Below the pieces are notes generated by a model that saw nothing but the letters and a program-made list of their open reading frames with translations, was not told the DNA's origin and ran no database searches. 60,216 nt of DNA. It comes from a virus. The position numbers were made by a program, and so were the translations under genes. The stretch covers positions 1 to 60,216 of the IMG/VR virus record IMGVR_UViG_3300026077_000003. The stretch is one strand, 5' to 3'. Shown one piece after another: positions 16,484 to 26,191 of the stretch (the first letter of the stretch is position 1; the number at the start of each line of letters is the position of its first letter).

Positions 16484-16956
16484 GCATATTTAATGACATA
16501 AAGGATTTAGCTGGCGGTGCACCAAAGAGTAAGAAATGGTATCGTTCACAGTTGGTTTATGGTCTACAACCGTACGATGGTGGGTTTATGACTGGTGATA
16601 TATTATTTTTTGAGTATAGTCCACAAACACCATCTCCACCTTTACCATGGTATGACAAGTATCCTATGGTGCAGGTATTGGATAGAAATCTCGGTAAAGG
16701 ACAATTTTCTGGTGGTAACTTACATTATTTGAGACCAGAATTCAGACGAGCAGTGGGGAGACAGTGGGCTACTGGGTCTAATCAGTATCCTATGCAGTGC
16801 CATCATAAATACTTTATGTCTAGTATATCACAAGCTATGGATGTACCTAGGGATAACTTTAAGAATTGGACACCTCTTCCACTAGAAGAGTTCTGGATTA
16901 AGAGAGGTGGTATGTGGATGGATCTTCCCAGTAGCCATATATGGAGTAGGGTTTAA
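16480..16956 (+). CDS. Conserved T4-like virion protein, unknown
   Basis: This is a 158-residue protein from the ATG overlapping the gp4 stop (ATGA). It has the pattern TGDILFFEYSP, LPWYDKYPMVQVLDR and GGNLHYLRPEFRR, which recurs in structural proteins of T4-like marine phages (type: FxYxPK, LPYYDxFPLVL, GxNLHYL). A gp2-type DNA-end protector would fit the place next to gene 4, but the match is not firm. It is coupled to gp54 by a 1-nt overlap. Confidence 0.7.
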   Translation: MSIFNDIKDLAGGAPKSKKWYRSQLVYGLQPYDGGFMTGDILFFEYSPQTPSPPLPWYDKYPMVQVLDRNLGKGQFSGGNLHYLRPEFRRAVGRQWATGSNQYPMQCHHKYFMSSISQAMDVPRDNFKNWTPLPLEEFWIKRGGMWMDLPSSHIWSRV

Positions 16957-17762
16957 TGGTATTACAAATACAAGCAAAAGATAAAACAGCAACAGTGGAT
17001 ACTTTGGACTATAGTCCAAATTATTTCGAAACATTTAAGGAAGCAATTGCAATGGGTCATTTGGAACCCGCACGCAATAACTTATACGAGATTGTTTTTA
17101 ATTCACCTCTTTGCATGATCTCAACATCTTTGCGTGGTAATACTCGTACAGGATGGCTACCTTCAGATGCTAATCAAAGGAATATAAAAAAGAATTTAAG
17201 TTTATTTGCAAATAATGTTACTATCCCTTCTCGAAATGTAACAACTACTGAAGCACATGTTCATGGAATGAACCGTAGTTATGCTAGTGGACAGTCTCCA
17301 ACAGATTTGGATGTAACTTTTATAACAACTAAAGATCAGCAACATAGGGCATATTTTGAGCAATGGATGCACAACTGTGCTTCTGATGCAGATAATACTG
17401 TAGGAATATATGAACAGTATGTGACTCAGGTAGATATTATTAAGTGGGAAGGTGGATCTAATGTATGGTTGACTAAAATAGCAGAAGAAGGTAGTAATGT
17501 AAATGATTTTAAGATAAGAATGAATGCAGCATCAGCAGTTTATAGGATGTATGGTGTATTTCCAAAGAATCTAGGAACACAGTCTTTAAATAATGACCAG
17601 AGATCTCTTATGGAACTGAATATACAATTCCAAATGGAGAGATATAGGTTTGATACTGCCAATGAGGGTAGGTTTAATGTTAATTCACCTCAGATCGTTA
17701 GAGATTCTTCTAATTTGGTAGGTACTGAACCCGAAGGAACTTTCCGCAAATTGGGTGTCTAA
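16956..17762 (+). CDS. 54: Baseplate tail-tube initiator gp54
   Basis: This 268-residue protein has a tube-protein-like fold. It shows ARNNLYEIVFNSPLC, ANNVTIPSRNVTTTEAHVHG, TDLDVTFITTKDQQHRAYFE and VYRMYGVFPKNLGTQSLNND. The last block is the POxPxxI-type segment shared by gp19/gp54 tube proteins. gp54 sits on gp48 and nucleates tail-tube polymerisation. It is shorter than T4 gp54 (320). A 25-nt gap precedes gene 26. Confidence 0.82.
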   Translation: MVLQIQAKDKTATVDTLDYSPNYFETFKEAIAMGHLEPARNNLYEIVFNSPLCMISTSLRGNTRTGWLPSDANQRNIKKNLSLFANNVTIPSRNVTTTEAHVHGMNRSYASGQSPTDLDVTFITTKDQQHRAYFEQWMHNCASDADNTVGIYEQYVTQVDIIKWEGGSNVWLTKIAEEGSNVNDFKIRMNAASAVYRMYGVFPKNLGTQSLNNDQRSLMELNIQFQMERYRFDTANEGRFNVNSPQIVRDSSNLVGTEPEGTFRKLGV

Positions 17763-17787
17763 ATATTAATATCGTAATATATTAATT

Positions 17788-18489
17788 ATGCCTTTACCAA
17801 AACTTGCAGTGCCTGATTATGACTGCGTACTACCTGTTAGTGGTACAAAAGTCAGTTATAGACCATTTCTTGTGAAAGAGGAGAAATTGCTTTACTTGGC
17901 AATGGAATCCCAAGATGAGAAGGAAATGGCAAAGGCGGTTAGGAATATTCTTAAATCATGCACCAATGTGAAAGATATTAATAAACTGCCTACATTTGAG
18001 ATAGAGTACTTATTCCTCAGGATCCGTGCGAAAGCAGTAGGAGAAAAGAGTGAATTTAAGGTTACTGCCCCTGATGATGATAAAACCCAAATTGATGTCG
18101 AACTTAATTTGGAAGACATTGAGTTAACTATACCTAAGGAACATAAAAGGATCCTTGATGTAGATGATGACATTAAAATAGAGATGAAGTATCCTTCTCT
18201 AAATGCGTTCATTGATCGTAATATGAAAAATGAACCATCTATGGATGATGTTTTTGCACTCTCTGCAGAGTGTATTGATAAAGTATATCAAGGCGAAGAG
18301 ATCTATGACTCCTTTACTAAACAGGAAGCAGTTGATTTCATCGGTGACATGAATCAGGATCAGTTTAAGAAAATCCAAGATTTCTTTGAGACTATGCCAA
18401 AACTTGAGCATACCATTGAGGTTTTTAATCCTAAGACTAAGAAAAAGAGCGAACTATTACTGGAGGGACTAGCAAGTTTTTTCGGATAG
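17788..18489 (+). CDS. 26: Baseplate hub protein gp26 (T4_baseplate family)
   Basis: This is a 233-residue protein. The N-terminus (DCVLPVSGTKVSYRPFLVKE, EKLLYLAME) and the LPTFEIEYLFLRIRAKAVGE block are the family signature. The C-terminal half has the ELNLEDIELTIPKEH and YPSLNAFI elements. It acts in central hub assembly. It is directly followed by gene 51. Confidence 0.9.
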   Translation: MPLPKLAVPDYDCVLPVSGTKVSYRPFLVKEEKLLYLAMESQDEKEMAKAVRNILKSCTNVKDINKLPTFEIEYLFLRIRAKAVGEKSEFKVTAPDDDKTQIDVELNLEDIELTIPKEHKRILDVDDDIKIEMKYPSLNAFIDRNMKNEPSMDDVFALSAECIDKVYQGEEIYDSFTKQEAVDFIGDMNQDQFKKIQDFFETMPKLEHTIEVFNPKTKKKSELLLEGLASFFG

Positions 18490-18494
18490 CGTTA

Positions 18495-18686
18495 ATGCAC
18501 GATAGTCTTAAGAATATGTTTGAGACTAACTTTGCATTAATGCAGCATCATAAGTATAGTCTTACTGAGTTGGAGAATATGATACCGTGGGAACGTGATG
18601 TCTATGTGAATCTTCTCATTGCTCATTTACAGGAACAAGAGAGGAAGGCGAAACAACAGGAAAACAGTAATAGAGTAAGTCTTTAA
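18495..18686 (+). CDS. 51: Baseplate hub assembly catalyst gp51
   Basis: This 63-residue helical protein has the short pattern typical of cyanophage gp51 (YSLTELENMIPWERDVYVNL, then a Gln/Lys-rich tail). It has the expected position between gene 26 and the tape-measure-like genes. It is coupled to the next gene by TAATG. Confidence 0.8.
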   Translation: MHDSLKNMFETNFALMQHHKYSLTELENMIPWERDVYVNLLIAHLQEQERKAKQQENSNRVSL

Positions 18687-21187
18687 TGGCAACAGCAGTT
18701 CTAAAGAAATATATAAACGTTCCACCTCCTAAGGCAACTACTGCCTTTGGGAAGCAACTTAGAGCTCAGACTTTTGCCTATAATAGATTAGGTGGTACTT
18801 TGACAGGTATTGGAAAGAACCTGCAAGGTATCGTTACTATGATGGAGTTTCAGAAAGAGTTTCTTCTTGAGAATTTTTTAGAGAGAACTAAAAAACAGGA
18901 AGAAGAGACTAATAAGAAACTTAGCATGAGGAAACGGACTGCTAAGAAAAAGAAGAAAAAAGAGGATCGAATACAGGATCAAGAGGCAGAAACTGCACAA
19001 GAATTAGAACCAAATGAGGAGGAAGAGAAAGAACAGGGGTTAGATCAAGCAGAAAAAGCAGATAAGAAGAAATTTAGTTGGATAGAGACACTTGCTGCTC
19101 CCTTTAAACCGTTATTCAGTTTTCTTAAGAATCTTATAGGACCGTTTATTGCGGTTGGGTTCATGAAATGGTTGTCTGATCCGAAGAATACTAAACGGAT
19201 AGAGACATTCCTTAAATTCATAAGAGGACTGGGTAAACTGGTATTCGGTTTGGTCAGTTTTGGTATGAATAATGTCTTGGAGGGCATTGGTAATATATTT
19301 GGAGATAGAGAACCAGGTCAAAGTCACCTTAGCAAAGCTTTTGAGGCAATGTTTGGGGTCTTTAAGATTCTGGGTGGAATGGCGAGTTTCTGGTTAGCAT
19401 CTAGGATGCTAATGCCATGGAAGCTATTAAGTGATGTCAAAGCTATGCGTAGCATAGGTAGAGCATTGACAATGGGTGAGAAACCAGATTTTAAAAAGAA
19501 TCAGAAGAATCAGAAGAAGGATAATAAGAAGAAAAATGATAAGAAGAATAAAAAGGATAATAAGAAGAAGAATCAGAAGAAGCAGCAGAAGAAGAATCAA
19601 AAGACTACTAAGACAAAAACTAAAGCACCCAAACCTAAACCAAAGACCTTTGCTGATCGTATTAAGCAGACTAAGGAAACTATTGTTAAGAAGAGAAAAG
19701 CGATAGAAGAAGGTGCCGAGCAGTTTGTTAAGAAAAACGTTAAACCTCTTGCACAAAAGGGTCAGAAGTTACTTGAGAAGGTAAAAGTAAAGAAACCTCC
19801 TGGTGGTGGAAGCTGGTGGAAGAGTCTTAAATCGACTGGGCAGAATCTATGGAAAACTGGAATTAGAGAAGGTACTAAGCTTAAAAACGTTATAGGTGAA
19901 CAGGGTAGCAAGTTCGTGAAGTGGGCAGATGGTTATGCCAAAAAACAACTGGCAAATGCTGATAATGTTATTGGTGGCATTAGAGCAAGGGCTGCAAAAT
20001 GGGCTAATACTATAGGTGATGTCGTTGAGTTGGCAAAGAATCCTATGAAGTTGGTTGAGAAGGTTAAGAAGCAACTGATGGGTCAGATAGATAACATTCT
20101 TAAAAAGAATAAGACTATCAAACAGGTAATGAAAATTGGGAAAAACCCCAAAGAAATAGGTAAGATATTAAAAGGTGCATCAAAGAATAAGAATGTATTA
20201 AAACTAAAAGACGGTCTTAAAGCAGCAAAGAAGATGAAGATTGGTGGTGTTGATAAGGTTATCGCTGCTATCATGGGCGTTATTGACTATGCTCTTTTGG
20301 GTGAATCTCCTGTCAATGCTATTCTTCGAGCACTTGGTGGATTATTAGGATACACTGCAGGTTTTGCCATTGGTGCTCCGTTTGGTGGTGCTCCTGGATT
20401 TATTACTGGTATGGCAGGTGGATTTGTTGGAGAGCAAGCAGCAAGATTACTTGCTAAAGGATTAGTGCATATGCCAACTCCTTTTGGTAAATTAGGTACT
20501 ATTGATGATCCTTTTGCAAAGGCAACTGGTTTGAGTCCAAGAAAGATAGTAAGGGATCCTGATGATACAGCGATGAATGATAAGCTTTCTGGCGATCAAC
20601 AAAAATTAGCAGAGAAAAGAGAAAAGGAAGATGCGAAGGATATTAAACCTGCTGATAAGGAAGAGGAGAAGAAGAAAGTTTACCCACACAAGTCTCCTTT
20701 TAAGAAAGGTAAGGAGATTAAGTTCTCAAAGAAATCTGCAAATTATAATCGTAAGTTTGATTTATCCAGAACCCAAGGTGGATTAACTAATGAACAATAT
20801 GCTAACGATTTAGATAAGTGGGAAAGGCGACAAGTCACTTCTGGGATAAGGCAATATTCAGATCTAACAGGTATTAGGGTATCTCTCCATGGATGGGATC
20901 ATAAAAAACAGGAAGCAAGAAAGCCACCTGAGAAGGGAATGGGTGGAACAATCCCGTTCCAGATAGGTAAGAAATCTATAGGTGGAAGGATAAATACAAG
21001 GGACGCAGTTGGAAGTAAAGTTCCTAAAATCAATAGACCCATTAAGCGGAAACGTAGGGCAAGAACAAATACTGTTGTGGTAGCAGCTAGACAACAGGTA
21101 TACATACCTGGTTCTAGTCCAACACCACCACCAAAAGTAGTATATACAGCTACTCCAGTTATGCTTAATGGCAATATGAGGTCGTAA
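18686..21187 (+). CDS. Tape-measure/hub-like protein, copy 1
   Basis: This is an 833-residue protein. It has an N-terminal domain (TAFGKQLRAQ, YNRLGGTLTGIGKNL), a charged coiled coil (about residues 65-125), and an amphipathic hydrophobic region (about 130-260, VGFMKWLSDPKN). A very long Lys/Asn-rich low-complexity stretch follows (about 265-330), then further helices, a Gly/Ala-rich hydrophobic hairpin (about 525-600) and a C-terminal basic part (KRKRRARTNTVVVAARQQ). Size, hydrophobic zones and place between gp51 and the hub protein fit the gp29/tape-measure role. The next gene is a diverged paralog. No enzymatic motif was seen. Confidence 0.65.
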   Translation: MATAVLKKYINVPPPKATTAFGKQLRAQTFAYNRLGGTLTGIGKNLQGIVTMMEFQKEFLLENFLERTKKQEEETNKKLSMRKRTAKKKKKKEDRIQDQEAETAQELEPNEEEEKEQGLDQAEKADKKKFSWIETLAAPFKPLFSFLKNLIGPFIAVGFMKWLSDPKNTKRIETFLKFIRGLGKLVFGLVSFGMNNVLEGIGNIFGDREPGQSHLSKAFEAMFGVFKILGGMASFWLASRMLMPWKLLSDVKAMRSIGRALTMGEKPDFKKNQKNQKKDNKKKNDKKNKKDNKKKNQKKQQKKNQKTTKTKTKAPKPKPKTFADRIKQTKETIVKKRKAIEEGAEQFVKKNVKPLAQKGQKLLEKVKVKKPPGGGSWWKSLKSTGQNLWKTGIREGTKLKNVIGEQGSKFVKWADGYAKKQLANADNVIGGIRARAAKWANTIGDVVELAKNPMKLVEKVKKQLMGQIDNILKKNKTIKQVMKIGKNPKEIGKILKGASKNKNVLKLKDGLKAAKKMKIGGVDKVIAAIMGVIDYALLGESPVNAILRALGGLLGYTAGFAIGAPFGGAPGFITGMAGGFVGEQAARLLAKGLVHMPTPFGKLGTIDDPFAKATGLSPRKIVRDPDDTAMNDKLSGDQQKLAEKREKEDAKDIKPADKEEEKKKVYPHKSPFKKGKEIKFSKKSANYNRKFDLSRTQGGLTNEQYANDLDKWERRQVTSGIRQYSDLTGIRVSLHGWDHKKQEARKPPEKGMGGTIPFQIGKKSIGGRINTRDAVGSKVPKINRPIKRKRRARTNTVVVAARQQVYIPGSSPTPPPKVVYTATPVMLNGNMRS

Positions 21188-21188
21188 G

Positions 21189-23669
21189 ATGGCAGCAACA
21201 CCAAAAGCACGATTATATAAAGTAATAACTCCTCCTAAACCTGGAGGTGGTATCACTGTGGAGGTAGGTAAAAGCTTTACTTACGGTGGTGGTACTGAGG
21301 GTATGACCACATCCGTAAAGGCAATCAACAGGTTAGGTCTTACTACTAATAGTATTGCAATAATGGTCGCACAGATGAATGCGACTTTTGCTGAAAGCAT
21401 GAAAATGCAGATACAACAACAGCAAGAATTAGCAGATCAGAGAGAAGAGGGTGTACAAAAATTAGTAGATCAGAGAAAGGCAGAAGCAGAGGATATAAAA
21501 CAAAAAGAAAATTTAGAAGAGGATCTAGAGGGTGAAGCACAACAAGAAGGACCACCTGATCCTAAAGAAAAGAAAGGATTTGGATATGCAGCAGGTGCTG
21601 TTGTAGGTGCTGTCTCTAATGCATTTGGATTCTTCGAAGGTATAGCTAAATTTATTGGTAGAATCTTTAGGACAATGGTAACAGTTGCCTTCCTGAAGTG
21701 GATGGGTAATCCTGAAAACCTGAAGAAGGTGGAGAAGGTTGTACAGGGTGTTACCAGAATAGGTAAGTGGTTACTTAAGATTGCTGGATTCTTAATTAAT
21801 ATGGGATTAGATGGTCTTACAGACTTCTTAGAGAATCCACTTAGTTTTAAAGGTATATTTGGAATTGTTAAATTCTTAACTGCTGCAGCAGTATTCTTTG
21901 CACCTGCAAAGATGGCAGCACTAGGCATGAAAGGTGTAATGGCACTCTTTAAGGGTGGCAAACTCTTTAAGCTTATAGGTTCCATGCTCAAAGGATTGAT
22001 GGGTGTCTTTAAGGGAGTATTAGGCTTCATTATGGCAAGACCTAGAGCTGCTCTTATGGTAGGTGCAGGTGTACTTGCTGCATGGGGATTAAAGACTCTA
22101 TTTGGTGGGAAGAAGGAAGATGAATCTACGGAGAAAAAGGAATTCACTGGAAAGGAAGCTGATGCTCAGATAGATTTAGAAAAGGATATGTCTACTTATT
22201 TGGACAATCATGGGGAAGATGCTCTTGATCACCCTGAATACATTAGAATGCAAATTAGAATGGAGGAACTTGAGGGTGGCGATAAGGATGTTATTGATGC
22301 ATATAAACAAAAAATAGAGCGTATAGAGGGTAAGGATAAGAAAAGAAAAGTTAAACCTAAAAAAATTGCCAAAGGGGGGTTAAACCTTTTTGGGAATAAA
22401 GAGAAACCAAAGAATACACAGGAGAAAACGGAGAAAACGAAGAAGAAGAATGTAAAACCAATAGAGAAAGAATTTAAGATTGGTAGGAAAACATACGATC
22501 TTTCTCAACCTTTTGCTGGATTAAGTGATGATGAATGGACTAATGACATAGGTACTAGGGAACGTAATATTCTCTCTAGGAATATGAGGGCATACCAGAA
22601 TCAGCCAAAGATGGCAGCAGGTGGTTGGATATCTGGACCTCAGAGTGGTTATCCTGTATCACTTGATGGTGGTAGGAGTACATCATTTATAGGTCATGGT
22701 ACAGAGTATGTTGCACAAAAGAAAACTGGTGGTGCATTTGTAGTCCCATATGATACTCCTGCAACTAGAGGTAATGCAGGATTAACTGGTAGAAGGACTC
22801 AGGAAGCAGCCAATAAAGGATTTAGCATACCAGGATTTAGTGCTGGTGGATTGATTCAGGATATGGCAGAAGGTGGACCGATGGCAGAGATGAAGGGTAA
22901 TATGAGTATGGATGAATTGGTAGAAGCTGCTGGACCTTCATTGCTTGCGTTTATGAAACAGCACAATGACCTACTTGATAGTGATCCTGAGTTTTATGGT
23001 GAGCATACAAGGCTTTATATGGACAGAGATGGTAAGATGCTAAACTTTGGTAAGACTATTGCTAATATGAGTGAGTGGGCATTTAATGAAGGAAATCAGA
23101 TGATAATAGATAATCCGTCAATAGATCCTGAGGTTAAGAAACTTCTTCTTAAGAAGATGGATTGGGTTAGAAGGCAGACATTAGACAATCCTAACTTTAA
23201 GTCAGACATAGCCTTTAATCTCAATAAAGATATACCAGGCACAGCAGCAAATAGATTATATGAGAAGGCTAAAAATTCACCTGGAAACATAGCAATCAAA
23301 GCAGGAATTCCTCCTGAAGAGGTAGCAAGACTTTGGAATAGACGTGGTTTGTCTAGTGGTGGACATATAAATCTAGTAAATTTATCTGCAGGTGGTATGG
23401 TACCAAAAGCAGAACCTACAGGTGAATATATTAATGTTCAGGCAATGTCAGAGGGTGGTGAATTTGATGAAGGAGGAGGAGATAGTGATGGTGGTGTTAG
23501 TATACATAAAGGAGATCTAGCACCTATTAAAATGGGTAAACAAGCGGATGCTGGTCCTCCACCACCAATATTCGTTGACAGTAAATATGAAGTACCTGCT
23601 AACGATTATTTCCAGACTAGATATGGATTAATGGCAGAGGGAAATACCGCACCAGTTGAGATGTTCTAA
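21189..23669 (+). CDS. Tape-measure/hub-like protein, copy 2
   Basis: This is an 826-residue protein with the same plan as its upstream neighbour. It has an N-terminal INRLGLTTNSIAIMVAQMN segment, a Gln/Glu coiled coil (about 70-125), and a hydrophobic block (about 130-310) containing VAFLKWMGNPENLKKVEK, the counterpart of VGFMKWLSDPKNTKRIET. A YDLSQPFAGLSDDEWTNDIG element matches KFDLSRTQGGLTNEQYANDL. The C-terminal third holds repeated (F/I)SAGG(L/M) and MA(E/A)GG motifs. It starts 1 nt after the preceding stop. It is probably a second tape-measure or hub component of the tail interior. Confidence 0.65.
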   Translation: MAATPKARLYKVITPPKPGGGITVEVGKSFTYGGGTEGMTTSVKAINRLGLTTNSIAIMVAQMNATFAESMKMQIQQQQELADQREEGVQKLVDQRKAEAEDIKQKENLEEDLEGEAQQEGPPDPKEKKGFGYAAGAVVGAVSNAFGFFEGIAKFIGRIFRTMVTVAFLKWMGNPENLKKVEKVVQGVTRIGKWLLKIAGFLINMGLDGLTDFLENPLSFKGIFGIVKFLTAAAVFFAPAKMAALGMKGVMALFKGGKLFKLIGSMLKGLMGVFKGVLGFIMARPRAALMVGAGVLAAWGLKTLFGGKKEDESTEKKEFTGKEADAQIDLEKDMSTYLDNHGEDALDHPEYIRMQIRMEELEGGDKDVIDAYKQKIERIEGKDKKRKVKPKKIAKGGLNLFGNKEKPKNTQEKTEKTKKKNVKPIEKEFKIGRKTYDLSQPFAGLSDDEWTNDIGTRERNILSRNMRAYQNQPKMAAGGWISGPQSGYPVSLDGGRSTSFIGHGTEYVAQKKTGGAFVVPYDTPATRGNAGLTGRRTQEAANKGFSIPGFSAGGLIQDMAEGGPMAEMKGNMSMDELVEAAGPSLLAFMKQHNDLLDSDPEFYGEHTRLYMDRDGKMLNFGKTIANMSEWAFNEGNQMIIDNPSIDPEVKKLLLKKMDWVRRQTLDNPNFKSDIAFNLNKDIPGTAANRLYEKAKNSPGNIAIKAGIPPEEVARLWNRRGLSSGGHINLVNLSAGGMVPKAEPTGEYINVQAMSEGGEFDEGGGDSDGGVSIHKGDLAPIKMGKQADAGPPPPIFVDSKYEVPANDYFQTRYGLMAEGNTAPVEMF

Positions 23670-25294
23670 TGTCAGCAGATACCAAAGAATATAGATTACA
23701 CGACGCTTATGTCGTAGTACAAGATGAAAAGTATGATATTACTGCAATGATTGCAGAATTTCAGTGGTATGAAACCATAGATTCACCATTTGTTCGGTGT
23801 GATATTAGTATGTTAGATACCGTACAGTTTGGTGACAGGTTGTTTGGTGATGAGATGGTTAAGTTGTGCTTTGAGACCTACGCAGCAGTACCTAAGAATA
23901 GGAGACAGAGTAGAGATCCAGAGAGAATTATGATAGATGCTGATCTGCAGATTTATAAGATAGGATCAGTTATTAAGTCGGAAAGGAAGAAGGCGTATAT
24001 ACTCCATTGTTCATCTCCAGAGATATATCTAAATGAATCTAATAGAACCTTTGGTGCACTTGGTCCTTATGCCCAGAAACCAGAAGTAATAAAGACTGTT
24101 ATTTCTGAGAAATTAAAGGCACCACATAAGATTAAGCATGATGAAGCAATAGAACCACATAGTAATCTTAATTTTGTTTCTCCTAACTGGAGACCTGTTG
24201 ACTGTATCAGTTATATGACTGATAAAGTAGTAAGAAAATCACCTAAAGGACAGAAGGGTGGTAAGAAGGTATCTCAGTCAGGGTTCTTATTCTACGAGAA
24301 TAGGAAGGGATTTAATTTTCATAGTATTGATAAACTCTGTGAGCAGGATACTCTTGAGACTTATACTTACACTCAAGCAAACCTATCTGGTAATTCTCGT
24401 GGTGATAATGCTTATCGTATTGAGTCTATTACATATCCAGAAAGGATGAATCATCTGGATAAGATGAGAACAGGATTATATAAGAATATCTCTTACGGTG
24501 TTGTAATTTCTGCTATTTCAGAGAGTGCTATTCCAAATGGATCTGCTAGTAGTAGTGGTATATTTGATAAATTGTATGATGTATATAAGAACACTAAGCA
24601 AATCGTTGGAGATGCTTTTAACCCAGAGAAAGCAAAATCACTTAATAGTGCAGAGTTCCAAGATTACTTAGATAAAGGTAAGACATCAGTTAATTTCTAT
24701 AATGCAGGGGGAGAATCGGATCGTTCATTTAATATGGATATTAATGCCAATACTATGAACTGGAAGAATACTGCTACTCAGATTAAAACTGCAGAGAACC
24801 AGTCAAAACCAGGAGGTACTAAGATGCCACCTGCTATCAATGCAATGAATAAGTTGTTTGAGATTGCATCTACTTTAGAGGAGGGATTCCCCTACGATAG
24901 TAAGAAAGCAGAAAGCTATATGAAAGATCATCCTACTAGGATTAAGGTTAAGATTCTTCCAAAGTATTCTAATCAGACTGCTGGTCAACCTAATAACGGT
25001 GCTGATAATGCACCTGAGGATATATTAGCTGTATCTAACTATGCATCAGGTAGACTATCATTATTAAATACACTGTCCCTAACTATCAAGGTTCCAGGAA
25101 ATACTGCTTTATATGCAGGTTCAGTAATCAGTTGTGTGATACCGTCATCTATACAAACCAAAGGTACAGACACAGTTCAGGATGACGCAAGGTACAGTGG
25201 TAGGTACCTTATTAAGGGTCTAGTACATCATTACAATAAAGAGGGAATCACCACAGAACTCTACCTTTGTAGGGATTCGGTACCCAAATCTTGA
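23669..25294 (+). CDS. 27: Baseplate hub subunit, gp27-like
   Basis: This is a 541-residue protein. The start (RLHDAYVVVQDEKYDITAMI, ESI-type DSPFVRCDISMLDTVQF, GDEMVKLCFET) matches the layout of T4-like hub gp27/gpD-type proteins. The end (VPGNTALYAGSVISCVIPSS, RYSGRYLIKGLVHHY, TTELYLCRD) matches the gp27 C-terminal tube-domain pattern. It is longer than T4 gp27 (391). It is expected to form the trimer that holds gp5. A short cp12/oxygenase/cpeT insert separates it from gene 5. Confidence 0.72.
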   Translation: MSADTKEYRLHDAYVVVQDEKYDITAMIAEFQWYETIDSPFVRCDISMLDTVQFGDRLFGDEMVKLCFETYAAVPKNRRQSRDPERIMIDADLQIYKIGSVIKSERKKAYILHCSSPEIYLNESNRTFGALGPYAQKPEVIKTVISEKLKAPHKIKHDEAIEPHSNLNFVSPNWRPVDCISYMTDKVVRKSPKGQKGGKKVSQSGFLFYENRKGFNFHSIDKLCEQDTLETYTYTQANLSGNSRGDNAYRIESITYPERMNHLDKMRTGLYKNISYGVVISAISESAIPNGSASSSGIFDKLYDVYKNTKQIVGDAFNPEKAKSLNSAEFQDYLDKGKTSVNFYNAGGESDRSFNMDINANTMNWKNTATQIKTAENQSKPGGTKMPPAINAMNKLFEIASTLEEGFPYDSKKAESYMKDHPTRIKVKILPKYSNQTAGQPNNGADNAPEDILAVSNYASGRLSLLNTLSLTIKVPGNTALYAGSVISCVIPSSIQTKGTDTVQDDARYSGRYLIKGLVHHYNKEGITTELYLCRDSVPKS

Positions 25295-25300
25295 TATTTG

Positions 25301-25309
25301 TGCTATAAT
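25301..25309 (+). promoter_or_regulatory. Extended -10 promoter TGCTATAAT before cp12
   Basis: TGCTATAAT is a perfect extended -10 (TGn-TATAAT) starting 6 nt past the hub gene stop. No convincing -35 is visible. A CTAAATAG late-like box lies just downstream (25314-25321). Both could let the metabolic insert be expressed on its own schedule inside the late structural operon. Confidence 0.65.
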
Positions 25310-25342
25310 TTGCCTAAATAGTAGGGTACTGAAGGTACAATT

Positions 25343-25570
25343 ATGCATACTATCGAAGAACACATCCAAAAAGACAGAGAGATCTTAGATGATCCACAGG
25401 TTAGTCCTGCTGCTCGTCGTCACATTAAAGAAGAACTACATGATCTAGTAGAATATGCTGACCATCATAAGGCAGAGATAGAAGCAGGTGATCACCATGA
25501 TCCAAATTGCTTAGAACTATTCTGTGATCAAAACCCTGATGAGCCTGAGTGCTTAGTATACGACGATTAA
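25343..25570 (+). CDS. cp12: CP12-like Calvin-cycle inhibitor
   Basis: This 75-residue, very acidic protein carries the CP12 C-terminal signature with a redox cysteine pair, C61 and C70, inside LFCDQNPDEPECLVYDD. The helical middle (RRHIKEELHDLVEYADHHK) is in the place of the family's second-motif helix. The N-terminal cysteine pair of plant CP12 is absent, as in short cyanobacterial and phage forms. CP12 locks GAPDH and phosphoribulokinase in an inactive complex. In phage it is thought to push host carbon flux toward the pentose phosphate pathway and dNTP synthesis. Confidence 0.92.
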   Translation: MHTIEEHIQKDREILDDPQVSPAARRHIKEELHDLVEYADHHKAEIEAGDHHDPNCLELFCDQNPDEPECLVYDD

Positions 25571-25585
25571 TACCAATTTTATATT

Positions 25586-26191
25586 ATGCTTGGTGAATAC
25601 ATTGATATAGATGCACCCTACTCCTTTATAGGGGGTGGGGTCATGGAACCTGAAATTGTTGATGGTTTATGGGACTTCTGGGATGACCCAGTGGTCAATA
25701 CATACCTTGAGAAGACTGAAGGTCACTGCGGTGGACAAGGAGATAAGGTCAACAAAACGATCAAAGAATCGATTGATATGACCGTTCCTAGGTATTTTAA
25801 GGATAAAAGAATTACTAATTACATAGATGGTCTAGCAGAGGTTACGAGAGAATATGTAAACTACTGGCCCATGCTTAGAACGATCCATTGGGATCTGCAG
25901 AGTGATTTTAACTTGCAGTGGTATCCCAAAGGTGGAGGATTTAAACAGATGCATTGTGAAAGAAACAATGCAGATATAGAAGCGGTCACTCGTGTTATGG
26001 CATGGATGACCTATCTTAATGATATAGAAGAAGGTGGAGAAACATTATTTGATGTACAGCAAGCAAAAGTGAAACCCAAAAAGGGGTTGACATTGATTTG
26101 GCCAAGTGATTGGACACATTTTCATCAGGGAATACCTGCACCTAATGAAGAGAAGATGATTATTACTGGATGGTATAACCTTGTTCGATGA
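25586..26191 (+). CDS. 2OG-Fe(II) oxygenase, prolyl-4-hydroxylase type
   Basis: This 201-residue protein has the core MTYLNDIEEGGETLFD and WTHFHQGIPAPNEEKMIITG, as in P4H-type dioxygenases. Likely metal ligands are H123, E125 (HxE instead of the usual HxD) and H180; K190 would bind 2-oxoglutarate. It sits between cp12 and cpeT and overlaps the latter. The substrate is unknown. Confidence 0.8.
   Translation: MLGEYIDIDAPYSFIGGGVMEPEIVDGLWDFWDDPVVNTYLEKTEGHCGGQGDKVNKTIKESIDMTVPRYFKDKRITNYIDGLAEVTREYVNYWPMLRTIHWDLQSDFNLQWYPKGGGFKQMHCERNNADIEAVTRVMAWMTYLNDIEEGGETLFDVQQAKVKPKKGLTLIWPSDWTHFHQGIPAPNEEKMIITGWYNLVR

Noticed and set aside
19476-19706. Arg/Ile-rich ORF in an alternate frame of the Lys-rich stretch
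   Set aside because: It is a frame-shifted reading of an AAG/AAT low-complexity region and has no independent signals.
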